Shown here piece after piece: positions 1 to 11,800 of a stretch of DNA of 64,000 nt. The stretch's first letter is position 1; every line of letters starts with the position of its first letter. A model generated the notes under the pieces. It saw only the letters and a list, made by a program, of their open reading frames with translations, was not told the origin of the DNA and searched no databases. The stretch comes from Marvania coccoides. Lineage: Eukaryota; Chlorophyta; Trebouxiophyceae; Chlorellales; Chlorellaceae. The DNA lies in contig OY978105.1 of assembly GCA_963854735.1 (NCBI GenBank), forward strand, positions 124,001-188,000, in the 5' to 3' direction. A program made the position numbers and the translations under genes.

Positions 1-30
1 TGGATTTCGGCGTGCACCCCCGGAGCGGAA

Positions 31-2190
31 ATGAGCGATGAAGATGATGAGTTGGCGATTCTGCGTCGCGAACGAGCAGCGCGGTTGGGCTCAGCAGGCC
101 TCACAGTGGTATGTTGCATTCACTTTTTTTTATTAATTTTTTGTTTTGGTTGCCTGCGCCCTATCCAGCATTGTTGTCTCAATTTTATTTCACACCGTCC
201 ACGTTCCTCTTTTGTTTTGCAGACGTCGCTGCGCAGCAAACTTGAGCAGGACAGCCTGGCACGCGGGCATGGCGGCGACGATGACGAACGCCCAACAGTT
301 GTGGATGCCGCAGCGCTGGGCAGCGTGCCTCCTGTGGCAGAAAACGAAGGGGAAGATGACGGCAGCGGCATCCCTGCAGAGTTTCGCGCCCACTTCCCCG
401 CCGGTTTTGGCGCCCAGAAAAAGGCCCCAAAGCCTGCGCCACCCCCTGCAGCTGGCCCCTCCCCTTTGATAATCGTTGAAACGCAGCCACAACAACGGGC
501 GGAAGAATTTGAAGTAGAAGAAGAAGATCCGGATGTCGGTCCGTCGCTGCCGCCCCCTCAAGAGGACCGCTGGCGGCTGCCTGTCACCTCAGAGGCAGTG
601 TTGGATGCCCACAGTCGCGCTGTGGTGGCTCTTGACTTGGATTACTCAGGGTCTCGCCTGCTCACCGGCTCCCATGACTACACCGTAAAAATATTTGATT
701 TCAACGGAATGAAGTCGGACTGCAGGCCGTTCCGCAGCCTGGAGCCATCCGATGGACACCCCGTCGTGGCCTTGAGCTGGTCGCCCTCCGGCGATGCCTT
801 CTTGGTGGTCACTGGGTCGCAGCAGCCAAAAGTTTACGACCGCGACGGCAAGGAGCAGGGAGAGATGCCCAGGGGGGACATGTACATCCGCGACATGAAG
901 AACACAAAGGGGCACGTGACCGCGTGCTCTGGAGGGGCGTGGCACCCCAGCGACAAGGGCACAGCACTGACGTGTTCTGATGACGGCACGCTGCGGCTGT
1001 GGGACATGTGGAGCCTGGAGCAGCGCACGGTGATCAAACCCACGCTGGCCAAGCCAGGGCGGGTGGCGGTGACGGCGTGCTGCTGGGGAAAAGGCGGCGG
1101 TTTGATCGCTGGGGGGCTGATGGACGGGACACTGCAGGTGTGGGACGTGAGAGGAAAGTTTGGGCAGTCGGCGGCGGTGGGGGTGGTGGGCGCGCCAAAA
1201 GCGCAAGCTGTGGCCAAGCAGGCATGGAGCTACGTGTCGCGGGCGGGGCAGATTGTGCGAGGGGCGCACGCAGCGGGGACTGAGGTAACGTGCCTGCGGT
1301 TTTCGCACGACGGCAACGCTCTGTTGTCGCGGGGGGCAGACGAAACGCTGAAGCTGTGGGATGTACGCAAGCTCAAGGCGCCTGTGGCATCCACCAGCGG
1401 CCTGGCGACGCTGTTCTCCAACCAGCAGTGCTGTTTCAGTCCCGACGAAAAATTGGTGGTGGCGGGGGTTAGCCCTGCGGGCAAAGAGGGCCCTGGCGCG
1501 CTGTGCTTCTACGACGCCACCGATTTGTCGCTGGTGCGGAGTTTGGGCATGCCTGGCAGCGCCGTGGCTGTGGCCTGGCACCCCAAAATGAATCAAATCA
1601 TCGTTGGGTGCGGCGACAGGAAGCAAGGCGCAGCGCGGGTGCTGTACGACGCGCAGCTCAGCTCCAGAGGCGCGCTGCTGGTGGTGGGGCGGCGGCCGCG
1701 GCAGGATAACACCGCTGACTTTGTGGCGGAGGCTGGGCAGCAGATTTACAATCCCAACGCTCTGCCCATGTACAGAGAGGCGTGGCCAGGGGGCGGCAGC
1801 GGCAAGGGCAAGCGGAAGATACCTGTGGACGCCAGCATTCGCACTTCCAAGTCGTTCAAGCCCGACGTGGGCCAGGCAGGCGTAGCCAAGGGAGCCAAGG
1901 GGAAGCTGGGCACCACCGGCGGCACGCTGCTCACGCAGTACATCATGAAACACCAGGGGGAGCTGAAAAACCCCGCGGAGGAGGACGTGCGGGCGTCGTT
2001 TCTGCGGCATGCTGGCAAGGAGGACGAATTTTCGAGGTTCACTTCTGCTTACGAGGACACCCAGCCACAGAAGATTTATGCGGAGGAGGAGGCGGCTGAA
2101 GAGGAAGAGGGAGGGCGGCCTGTGGGCAAGCCAGTGGGGCCGCCACCAGCAGCAGTGGGGCAGCAACAGCAGCAGCAGCAGAAGAGGTAG
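31..2190 (+). CDS. WDR70: WDR70-like WD40 repeat protein
   Basis: WD40 beta-propeller protein of the WDR70 family, nuclear and linked in animals and yeast to H2B ubiquitination and DNA repair. The order of features matches the family: an acidic, proline-rich N-terminus, the strand SRLLTGSHDYTVKIFDF, GSQQPKVYDRDGKE, GHVTACSGGAWHP, DDGTLRLWD, DETLKLWDVRKLK, the segment CCFSPDEKLVVAGVS, then a C-terminal tail with HALPM-like NALPMYREAWP and GGTLLTQYIMK. An intron at 109-222 (gtatgt...ttgcag, phase 0) is 114 nt, has no stop and keeps frame; removing it gives about 681 aa. The start at 31 is the only ATG available in the 30 bases before it, so a more upstream start cannot be excluded. The C-terminus ends in a Gln run. 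Family assignment is strong. Confidence 0.9.
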   Translation: MSDEDDELAILRRERAARLGSAGLTVVCCIHFFLLIFCFGCLRPIQHCCLNFISHRPRSSFVLQTSLRSKLEQDSLARGHGGDDDERPTVVDAAALGSVPPVAENEGEDDGSGIPAEFRAHFPAGFGAQKKAPKPAPPPAAGPSPLIIVETQPQQRAEEFEVEEEDPDVGPSLPPPQEDRWRLPVTSEAVLDAHSRAVVALDLDYSGSRLLTGSHDYTVKIFDFNGMKSDCRPFRSLEPSDGHPVVALSWSPSGDAFLVVTGSQQPKVYDRDGKEQGEMPRGDMYIRDMKNTKGHVTACSGGAWHPSDKGTALTCSDDGTLRLWDMWSLEQRTVIKPTLAKPGRVAVTACCWGKGGGLIAGGLMDGTLQVWDVRGKFGQSAAVGVVGAPKAQAVAKQAWSYVSRAGQIVRGAHAAGTEVTCLRFSHDGNALLSRGADETLKLWDVRKLKAPVASTSGLATLFSNQQCCFSPDEKLVVAGVSPAGKEGPGALCFYDATDLSLVRSLGMPGSAVAVAWHPKMNQIIVGCGDRKQGAARVLYDAQLSSRGALLVVGRRPRQDNTADFVAEAGQQIYNPNALPMYREAWPGGGSGKGKRKIPVDASIRTSKSFKPDVGQAGVAKGAKGKLGTTGGTLLTQYIMKHQGELKNPAEEDVRASFLRHAGKEDEFSRFTSAYEDTQPQKIYAEEEAAEEEEGGRPVGKPVGPPPAAVGQQQQQQQKR

Positions 2191-2407
2191 CAATGAGTGG
2201 TGGTGAAGTAGGAGTTGCATTCGTTGTGGCTTACATTTTTATTTGATGGATTTTTTTTTGAAATAGCTGGTTTTAGTGCCTCACGTAGCCAGTTGTATGC
2301 AGATGGGGAGACCCCCAAGAGGAAAAAATAGTTCATGTTCCTCTGCTATATTCAGCATTGGAAGAGCGGAAACGAGAATGCACGCATGATTTTTTTTCTC
2401 CCATTAA

Positions 2408-4096
2408 TTAATTCGACAGAGAAAAGTTCTCAAACGAAATAACCATGCTGCGCACCGCACCACACACGGCCAGCAATCCTGCCGCCGCGAATGCCACAGC
2501 AAGCCCCACATTCAGCGCCAATGAAAATTTGGACATGGAGGACTTGTGCACGACGATATAGAGCGTAAGAGGGATGATGTAGGTGAGCGGCGTTAAACCT
2601 GCCGCGCCTATGAAACCCATAACGGCATCAAATGCTGGAAAGAAAACCGCCACGACGGTAATAGTCAACGCGTAAACCGTCCTGCAGAATTGGAGGGGGG
2701 AAATACATTTTCGGGTCAGTTTGAATGATTTCTTCCGGAGTTTTACTGTTGTTTCAAGGAGAAGCGATTGTGATATAACCTGCCTAACTATGAACGTGTA
2801 TGGCCAGCTCGGGACTATCACCACCGCTTTTTCATCCGTCACTTGTGCGGTGTGCTGCATCCATTTTGCTCCCGGAAATGCTCGCATGATCTTGATTTCC
2901 ACCCAATTGTAGATTGGTTGGGCGAAAATCTGTGCCAGGGAAAGCAAGAGGCAAGGTTGAAGTATTGTTTGCAGTTCAACGACAGTAAGGAACTTTCTAA
3001 AAACCTCACCTGGCAGGAGAAGATGAGCTGGAGGATCATCGTAACGCCAGCGGCCAGAGCCAGCCAGTGAGGTTCCATATCCCAGGTTATAAGGATGGAC
3101 GTGACAGAGGTGCCGAACGCCCAGAACCCGACACAGGCAACCGCTGTGAGAAGCGGCACTGTTAAGGAGAACGCCAGAGTCATGCCGCGGTGCATGGGAG
3201 GAATTGTACTGCCTGTGAGGTCCTCCTTCAGCATCGTCTGCGAGCGGAGCAGGGAGGGACAAACAATGACTCGTTACGCGTGATAGCAACGGCTAAGAAC
3301 ATTTTTCATATTAATTCATAAAAGAACATATTAATTCATAAAATGTTTCACTTGCCTGCAGCTCGGGGTAGCAGGTATCGCCAAAAACAAAGTAAATAAT
3401 TCCAATGGAATTGAGAGCGGTGAAGAACTTGTCGGGAGGAGAACCAGCGGGAGAGTGGCTCACGCTGTCAGCTACATTGTTGATGCTTGACAGAATGATG
3501 GCTGCCACGCAGTAAAACAGGGTAGTGGCGCCGCTGAAGATGATGATATCATTTCGGTTGCTGATGTCGGGGAGCTGGCCCACCAAAATCAGCGCCGCGC
3601 CAGCGACTGCAGCGAACCGACTCTGACCCATGACGTCACAGTTGGATCCGCACGCATTTTGAAATGCGTTATTGCACAGCTGGGCCACCATGATGATGTT
3701 TGCGACTGATGCGCCCCATTGCACAGAGAACTGCAATGAGCGCACCAGCGTCCCCCACCAGGGGCGCCCCATGATCGTCACGGCCAGATCGGGAAACGTT
3801 TTATGCGCCTTTCCATCGACGAAGTTCAGCGCCACCACCTTCCAAAGACAGTACAGCGCTCCCAGCGAGGAAAACATCAGGATTAAGATGCCGCCGGCCC
3901 ACCCCAGGCCTGCCAGCGCCGAGGGAAGCGCCAGCAGCGTCGGCAGCGTGGTCGTCGTCATGATCAAGGCGGCAGCCTTTATCCAGCTGCCCTTCCTCTC
4001 AACGACGTACGCGCGTGGCCGAAACTCAACTTTTGCAACGGCAGCTTCAAGCGGCGGTTTTGTAGCCATTTCGAGCGACTCGGCTGTGACATCCAT
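2408..4096 (-). CDS. amino acid/auxin permease (AAAP) family transporter
   Basis: Multi-pass membrane amino acid transporter of the AAAP/SLC36-38-like family. Four exons join in frame: 4096-3356, 3237-3010, 2929-2784, 2681-2408, giving about 462 aa. Family landmarks are the first helix LPTLLALPSALAGLGWAGG, the motif FGDTCYPELQ followed by TMLKEDL, then PPMHRGMTLAFSL, and GFWAFGTS. The C-terminal part reads VRTVYALT, then a helix with PAFDAVMGFIGAAG. At least nine hydrophobic stretches are visible. The introns at 3238-3355 and 2682-2783 start with GC (GCAAGT and GCAGGT); nearby GT sites break the frame. An upstream in-frame ATG at 4138 would add 14 residues; 4096 is preferred because it begins the hydrophilic tail. 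Substrate cannot be told from sequence. Confidence 0.85.
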
Positions 4097-5099
4097 CAAG
4101 ATGAATATGGATATGTATGGCGGCGAATATATGCACAATTGGAAGCGAACCCGGCCGGTTACACAATTAAATTTTATTGGGTGGGGGGCGGATTTATCTT
4201 ATACTGCGACTTTCGTGAGTTTGAGGCAAAATCTGAGTTCTTTCAAGACTGAAATGCTCGTATAACATGCATGGGTTTGAATATAAATAAAACGAATCGT
4301 CAAAACATCAATTTATATATATAATCTGGACAGGTTACGTTATTTTTCGTGAATTGTAGAAATGTACGACAAATGACGGGGCACGTTCCACATGCGTTTT
4401 TCGAGAACCCTTGAATGGTTGTTTGGGAGAAGTGCACCGGTACCATCTCCAGCCAGTTTGAGCTTGGTAATTCCCAGAGCCGCCCTGCTGCCGCTCGATT
4501 TCCCAGGGGCACGCCCCCGAGGGCAGATCGGGCACCAGATTTTCTGTTCTGGCATTAGAACAGTTTTATTGAGTTAGGGGTAGGGGCTATATTCGGTTGA
4601 GGGTGACAAACTTACCAATCGCATTTTTATGTGAGCTTCATTCATCATGAATGAACACTTTACCGCATACTAACATACATGACAGAGGTTTTAAGTCCGC
4701 ACAAAAAGGCAACTAAGGACCCATAGCAGACTGGCACGCTAATGAAGCCGTGCGCGTAGGAATAAAAATAAAAATAAAATGATGTATTGAGGCCTACGCA
4801 AATGCGCTTCCGTCAACGGAAGAAAAGTATCAGGGTATATGCGGTGAAGTGTTAAAACCCTTGAATATGCGGTGAGGTACGTGTTATGCTTCATATACAT
4901 GCTATCAATTCAAATATGCAAGGATAGAAAAGTTTCTATGAAATAAATTATAAAAAGAAAAAAGTAGGTTGCCGTTCAAAAAGTGAAATAGGTATAAGAA
5001 GTGATGTTTCAAATATGAATAAGAAGCGATGAAGCTAGCTGGCAGATGCTGGCGTGGTAATATTTTTCTCACAAATATTCAATTTTCATATAATAAACA
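4097..5099. other. intergenic, AT-rich, no gene seen
   Basis: About 1 kb between the divergent start of the transporter and the 3' end of the MYND gene. It holds a moderately GC-rich patch at about 4430-4550 with no supported coding frame, and a short imperfect direct repeat around 4838 and 4864 (both with ATATGCGGTGA). Otherwise A/T-rich DNA. No RNA gene was recognised. Confidence 0.5.
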
Positions 5100-7720
5100 T
5101 CAGCACCCAACAGCGCTTTCATCTTCACCGCTCCAGAGGAGCGGATCCGCTGCCAACAACTTGCAGGCAAGCTTGTGGCTGCCCCATGCTGCGCGCTGGC
5201 ACTCCACCGAACAGTATCTCGCCGTCATGCATGAATAGCAGCGCCGGCTGGCAAGCGCGCCGCCACGCAGTGGAGGGACGGTGCGGCAGTCCAGGTTGGC
5301 GCAGGGCAGCGTTGCGAGCGCCTGAGCCCGGGCCACAGCCCTCTGCTCCGCGCTCAGCCCCAGCTTCAATGTGTCTTCACGGACGCTGCGCAGCATATAC
5401 GCCGTGCGCCTCATTTTCAAAGCCGTTTCGTCGTCTTGACCTATACCAGCGACCGACAGTGGTGCGATCATGATATTTGCAAGCTCCAGAGCTTGCATGC
5501 CTGGCGCATCGCCGAAGAGGTGCTCGCTGCAGGGACCCAGAATCACGTGCACACGGCACAAAATTGAAACCAGGAGACCAGCCAGCAGCGGTTGGAACTT
5601 GCCCGAAGCAGCCAAGCTGCGCTCCACCTGACGCATCATTACCAGCGCCACAGCTGCCAGCTCCCTGCAGAATTGTGGGGTTTGAACCGTTTCCAAGTTA
5701 CAATCAGCCTTTCTGAACATTATCGTGGCGTTATTATATAAAGAAAACGTTGTTGAACAGTTCTCACCTTTCATAGCGCCCCAAAACAGCGCTTTCGAGC
5801 GTAGAGGACGCTTCCTTCAGCATAACCGCCGCTCCGCCGCACGCCGAAAATATCTGATAGACCCATAAGTGCTTGACAGTGAGGACCCCCACGACAGACG
5901 GCGTATCCAGCGTATCCAGAAATGAGGGGTCAGCGTAAGTAATCGAGGCTCTCATGACTGCAAGCCAGGAATCCCGCGCCAGTGGCCATGCTGCGAGCAG
6001 TTCTTCCTCGCTGCATGTTTTCAAGTCTAGAGAACCCAATCTTGCGCCGCAGAAACAGGTAGTATGGGAGGCAACCATTGCGATGCGTAAGATGTTTGCT
6101 CCAGCATAATACGAGCTGCTAAAAGAGGCAGCCAGCGTTGCCGCTCGCTGTAGGGCTCGCAGCAGCGCCGGAAATGCAGAGGGAGCACACAGCGCCTCGG
6201 CCTCCTTGCACTCGGTAAGGTTTTCCACGACAGCTCCAAGCAAAATATCTTCTAAGTACGGCAGCCAAAGCTTGTGCTCGATAGCACAAGCTTCCATTGC
6301 CAAGCAGCCCTCGCAAATAGCATCGATAGCTCCGACAAAGACGCTCAGTGGGGTGGCAGACGACCCTGAGATTTTGAAATCGAGGGCGCCAAAAGCAATG
6401 ACAAAAGTAGCCGCGCATATCGATGCAGAGAGCGACCCGAGCCTAGAATCTTGAGTCAGCCTGAGCTTCGATTCTTTCAGTGCAGCTGCGTTGACCGCGT
6501 GGCACTTTGCAAGCAGATTCTCCGCTGCTACGCTGCTCATTGTGAAGCCCGCAAACCGGCCTGATAGTGCTTCTGCTTCCTTCACAGCGTCGTTGCACAC
6601 CCGAGCTGCATGCATGAAGGCAATGCCCAGATTCGCAGAATCAATCCCTTTGGCTTGGACCCCACTTTCGCCTCTAGCCAGCTCTTCCTCTGCAGCAACG
6701 CTAAGCTGGGTGCACAGGTCCATCATCGCGCACGTGAGGGTGAGGGTTTTAGCATCCTTCATGAGAATGGCGGCCAGCGTGTCTGGGCTGCTAGCACTTA
6801 TGTCTAGAAAGAATGCAATCAGAACACCGGCGTAGGTCACTTCGGAATCTAAGGCATCAGGAGAACCTGCATAAATGGAAATAAAAGCGGAAGTTCTGTC
6901 GTTAATGTGATGCAGAGGTGTCAAAGGGATCCAACTGGCCTTTCTCTATCAGCGAATGTATGGTAATGCTGCTGTACAGCATCTCCAGGAGAGCGTCCTC
7001 CGACAGCGCCCCATTGCGCAGCTCCTGCCACTCCTGCTGGAAGCTCTGCGAGGGGTTCTTTTCCTTTAATGCGCGGAAAATGAGGGACACGGTGGAGAGC
7101 CCAAGTCTTTCTCCTTGTAAAAATATGGGGAGGAGGCCCGTCGACAAGCAGCCGGCTTCTTTAATAGCAATCACAGCATGGCCGAAAGAAGCCAGCAGCC
7201 CGAACGGAAAAAAGAGACGAGTAAAGTATCCAGGCGGCAGTTGAGCCTGCACTAGGTCTTCGACGTTCAACGATTTCATCACCTCGCTCCAGCCCAACAG
7301 CAGAACAGGGAAGACAATCACAGCCTTGGCGATGTAGCGATCTATGGCAACTCCAGCGGTAGGGTCAGGAAATTTCTCTGGCACATGCAGGTTGGGGGAG
7401 GTGTGGATCGCAGACAGCAGCGGGTCAAGGGCCCTGCAGCACCAGCAAAGGCACGGCGGTGAACGAGATTTTGCGTGGCCTAGTCTTGCACACTTTAATT
7501 TCAAAATTTACCATGCAATCTCCGAGATGTCCGCACCGCTTTCTTTTAGAGTCTTTATCGAGTCTGAAGCCTGCTGAAGGCCCATCGCCAGAGTCTTCAG
7601 ATGCTCGAGTTCTGGCTGGCAAGATGAATCCTGAAATAGCGCTTGAGCGGCACCAGCAGCGGCCATTGAGAGCTGCTCCCTGGCGGCGGCGGCAGCGTTG
7701 GCCTCTTCTGCTGCAGTCAT
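5100..7720 (-). CDS. large protein with C-terminal MYND zinc finger
   Basis: Protein of about 788 aa from exons 7720-7512, 7433-6940, 6866-5768 and 5664-5100 (phases 2, 1, 2). The only recognisable domain is near the C-terminus: a MYND-type zinc finger with pairs CANLDC, CYSC, YCSVEC and a final HKLAC, the form widespread in green algal genomes. MYND fingers bind proline-rich protein partners; the rest of the protein is helical, leucine/alanine rich and not assigned. Intron 6867-6939 appears to use a GC donor (GCCAGT); no GT in phase exists nearby. A good acceptor just upstream of the ATG (7735) and a strong donor at 7927 (AAG, then GTGGGT) suggest a 5' UTR intron at 7735-7927. No catalytic function can be claimed. 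Confidence 0.75.
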
Positions 7721-7928
7721 GGCAAGTTCCTCTCCTGCAAAATGGCAAAATGTTGTAAACTTTAATATTTGTTGCCATCAAGCTCTCATTTGATTGAAAT
7801 CTGATTATTTTATTTATTAAGAACGTTCACTGATTTTTTTCCCTCTCAAAATAAGCCCATTTGCGAATTTATTCTGGTAGATTTGCTTGGATTGTTTGTT
7901 TGGCTGCATTGCTTGCAAGCGACCCACC

Positions 7929-8809
7929 TTGACGAGCTTGAAACTGCTGTTGAGAGATCGATCGAAGGGTTTGTTAAAATTTTAATGATTTTCCCTTGGG
8001 GCCAGCTGTTGTGTAGCAACAGCGGTTATTGAAAATTTTCTAATATTCTGCTTGTCAAATTAAATAAATTAGGTCGCAAATGTGCACATTCTGTGGCGGT
8101 CAAACCTGAGGTTTAACCTCTCCTCGATAGTGTCCACCTAGGTTCGCAATCCCAAGGCCTTCTCTTCTCTTTAACTTGTTTACTTTAACGAAAGTACACG
8201 CTACGCAGGTCACATTAGGCGACCAGGCCGCCGCGGCAGGAAGCATGCCCCGCCATAATGAACCCCCGCCTGCCGTTAACTGCCGTCCGTTCATTAAATC
8301 CTTTTTATTAATTTCTATTTCAAAAGAAAATTAAAAATGCAGTCTCTTTATGCTTGTGCTGTCTTGGCTTAAAATTGCATGCAATGAAAGCTGTGCACGT
8401 GAGAATGGGAAGAAATAATCGTAGGAATGCCAATGCCTATGCAGCCCATCCACACCTACGAGTGGTAATAAAAGCGTCAAAGATAATACAATGCTCATCT
8501 ATAGCAAGAGTATGGCATAAATTTGGGCATAAAGCAAGCCGGCGCAAAGATTTTGTGAACGGCGCATGATAGCAGTTGCCGCTCTGGGCCAGCCACCTTG
8601 GGTCAGAGCCGGGGCCAGCAAGCTGATAGGTTCAATAATCACTGGTTCTTGTGGGGGGGAAATGTGGGGAAAAAAAGCGTGGTTGGCAAAAATCCAGGCC
8701 CAGCGCTTTCCTGCGCTGCGGCGGTGGGGGAAAAAAAATTCGTTATTGCCATCATTTATTACTTATTTCTTTAGAAAAAATATGGATTAAATTAGCTGCA
8801 ACTTGACAG
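7929..8809. other. divergent intergenic region with probable 5' UTR exon of the MYND gene
   Basis: Region between the divergent MYND gene and the SNF2-HNH gene. The left end probably carries the non-coding first exon of the MYND gene (ending at 7928). A GC-richer patch at about 8100-8295 and another at 8570-8730 contain no supported coding frame. Short palindrome AAACCTGAGGTTT at about 8103. Both promoters must lie here, but no TATA box or known motif stands out. Confidence 0.45.
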
Positions 8810-11800
8810 ATGGCGTCGCCCAATATATGGGGCTCGGACGACGAGGAGGTCGATTTGGATGCCATGTAATGCCCGTTTGCAAAAAGCCCAGCCGCTGTTC
8901 AGGCTTTATAGCACCATCTCAACACTCTTATTTTGTTTTATTTTTTTGTGCGCAGTGATCGGCTCGAGGCGACTGCTTTAGCGGCCAGCTTAAAATTACA
9001 ACCCGATGTTGGATCGCAACGGGGGGCTCAAGGGGCGCAGGTGAATGCTTACCCACCCCAATTATCCGCATTTGGTGCTGCAAGGCGAGCGTCGCTGCCT
9101 GGGAACGCTCCCAGCCAGCCGCAGCAGCAGCAGCAGATGGCGCCCCACCAACCGCCGCCTCGCCGCCTCCCTTGCACCCCTTTGGAGCTACGAGACTGCA
9201 TCGCCGGCTTCAAAGCGCGCTGTCCCACCCTTCCAGGGCTCCGCCCACCCACTCTAACCTGCCCTGGCGTCTACGGCCGCGGGTGTGGCGGCACCCTGGA
9301 GTTCTGTTCCCCTCGTATCGAGGGCTGCCCATCGTTCTGGGGGTGTTCAAACTACCACCTCCGTGGGGGATGCTCCTACCGCTTCTACCCGCCAGAGCGG
9401 CTTGAGCAGCCTCGCCTTGACGTGGTTGTGGTGGGCCCTGGCACATTGGAAGTCATCGCCCACCAGGGGGCGGAGGAAGCAGTGGCAGCCTGCGGAGGCG
9501 TGGCGAGAATACTGTACCTCGTGGGGGTCGACCTTTCGTGGGCCATCAAGCCCGAGAGACTGCCCACCTCGCCGCAGGGAAGGGGGGAGGGGACAGCGCT
9601 GCCTGCCGCTGCCACTCAAGGCGGATTGACCACTCCGCACAAGCAGCAGCTTCAGCGGCAGCAGCAGAAGAGTCAATTGGGCGTCCCCAGGTCGCCTCCC
9701 CCGCCCCCTCCTCCCCCGCCCATCGGTCCAGCGGAAGAGGAGATCATTGCGGGTGCGGGGCATGCAGCAGACAGCGGCGGTGGTGGCAGTGGCGGCGGTG
9801 TGAGGTTTCCTCTGACGCACTACAAGCACTTGGAGGCGGCACTGAAGCGCGCAGGTCGGGTGCTTGGAAAAGAAGTCTTCAAAGAGGAGGGCGCCATTCC
9901 ATTAGGCACCCTTGAAGCCTTCAGGCAAGTTTCTTGCTAAATCGTTTATAAAGTGCTTTTCATCTTTGGAAACTAGCAAGTAATACTTATTGGTATTACA
10001 TTACTCAATGATTGGTATAAATAACAATCTCCTCCCTCCCCTTTATACAACTGCAGCCGCCCGACAGCCGCCTGCTGTTCGAAAGCAGAGGTCGAGGAGC
10101 GCTATGCTGAGCTGCCGGCCCACATGGAGCGTGCCCTGCTGCCCTTTCAGCGCGAGGGCGTGCGTTTTGGGCTGGAGCGCAACGGCCGCTGCCTCATCGC
10201 CGACGAGATGGGGGTGGGAAAGACCGTGCAGGCCATCGCCCTTGCTGCTGCCTACCGCCGCGACAGCTGGCCGCTGCTGGTGGTGGCGCCCGCCAGCCTG
10301 AGGCTGGTGTGGGCCGAGGAAGTAGAGAAGTGGATGCCGTCGCTGCCCCCTGGTTCCATTCACGTCATCCAGGACAAGAACGACCGGCTGCGGCGCCCCG
10401 TTGGCGAGGCCGAGCGCTCTGCTTTTCCCAGCGTGACCATCGTGTCGTACCGCATGCTGGAGCACCTCACCTGCGCGGTTTGCAAGCGCAGCAAGGCGAA
10501 GATTGTGCAGCAGCAGGGACAGGCTGGTGGTGGTGGTGGTGGTGGTGCTGCCGCTGGGCGGGGCGTTTCTGGCTGTCAATGCTGCGATTTTGGGGGCTGC
10601 ATGGCCACTCTGGACTGGGGGATGATTATCGTGGACGAGAGCCACACCCTGCGCACCTCCACTGCCCCAGACGGCATCGACGCCCAGCACACGGAGGCCT
10701 TGCGCTCTGCAGCCCGTGACGCCCGTCGCCTGATCTTTCTTTCTGGCACCCCCTCGCTCAACAAGCCCTTTGACCTGTACAACCAGGTTTCCATCCTGCG
10801 GCCAGGCCTGCTGCCCCCCAGCCGCACCAAGTTCGGGGCCATCTACTGCAACCGCCGACTGCTGCCCGTCACGGCGCGCAGGCAGGGGGGCGACGCGCAG
10901 CCGTTGATGCGGTGGGACTGCTCGGGGCTGGCGCGCGCAACGGAGCTGCACCTGCTGCTGCGGCAGGAGGTGATGGTGCGGCGGCTGAAGCGCGACGTGC
11001 TGAGCCAGTTGCCGCCCAAACGCCGCCAAGTCATTCGCCTGCCCAAGCCGCCAGCCAGGGACTGGCCCCCTTCAGATGGGAAGGGCAGGCGCAAGATGGA
11101 CGAGTCTGACGCTGAGAGCGATGGGGAGGGGGAGAAGAAGGATGAGAAGAAGTCGGGGAAAGCAGAAGCAGCGGTAGAAGCGGCGGTGGCAGCAGCAGCG
11201 GAGGTAGAAGAAGGCAATGGCAACGGTGAGGCAGGAGAAGGGCTTTTTGTAGAGGGAGGAGGATGTGATGGAAAAAATGACGAGGAGAAGGAGGTGCAGC
11301 ACATGAGTGGTCCCCATCGCACTGGATTGGCCAAGTGCCGGTTGGCTTTGGAGTGGCTCATCATGCAAATGGGGCTGGATAGCGCTGTGTGGGTGGAAAA
11401 TGGCCAAGCCGGAGATGCCACTGCCGCCGCCGCTGCTGCTGCTGCCGCTGGGGATGAAGAGGAGGAGGAGGAGAATGCAAATGAGAGTGCTGGTCCCCTG
11501 GCCACCACCACCATTGCTGTTGCTGCGCCGCCCAAGTTCATCGTGTTTGCGCACCACAAGGACGTCATGAACATTCTGGACACAGGCCTGGAGGCGGCGC
11601 TGACAGGGAAGCAGCGTGGCTCGCCTTCTGCGATTTGCCCCAAGCTGGTGCGCATCGACGGCGACACCGACGCTGAGGGTCGACGTGAAGCTACTGAGAA
11701 GTTCCGCAGTGACCCCTTGGTGAGGGTGGCACTGCTGTCGGTGACCGCCGCTGGAACGGGGCTGGATTTCTCTGCTGCCTCGGCCGTAGTGTTTGTGGGT

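Noticed and set aside
646..2220. Long open frame antisense to the WDR70-like gene
   Set aside because: It is the mirror of a clearly conserved WD40 coding sequence in GC-rich DNA; the translation is rich in His, Pro, Arg and Leu with no domain.
8130..8160. Possible tRNA B box (GGTTCGCAATCC)
   Set aside because: No acceptor, D or anticodon arms can be placed around it on the plus strand, and the T stem does not pair.
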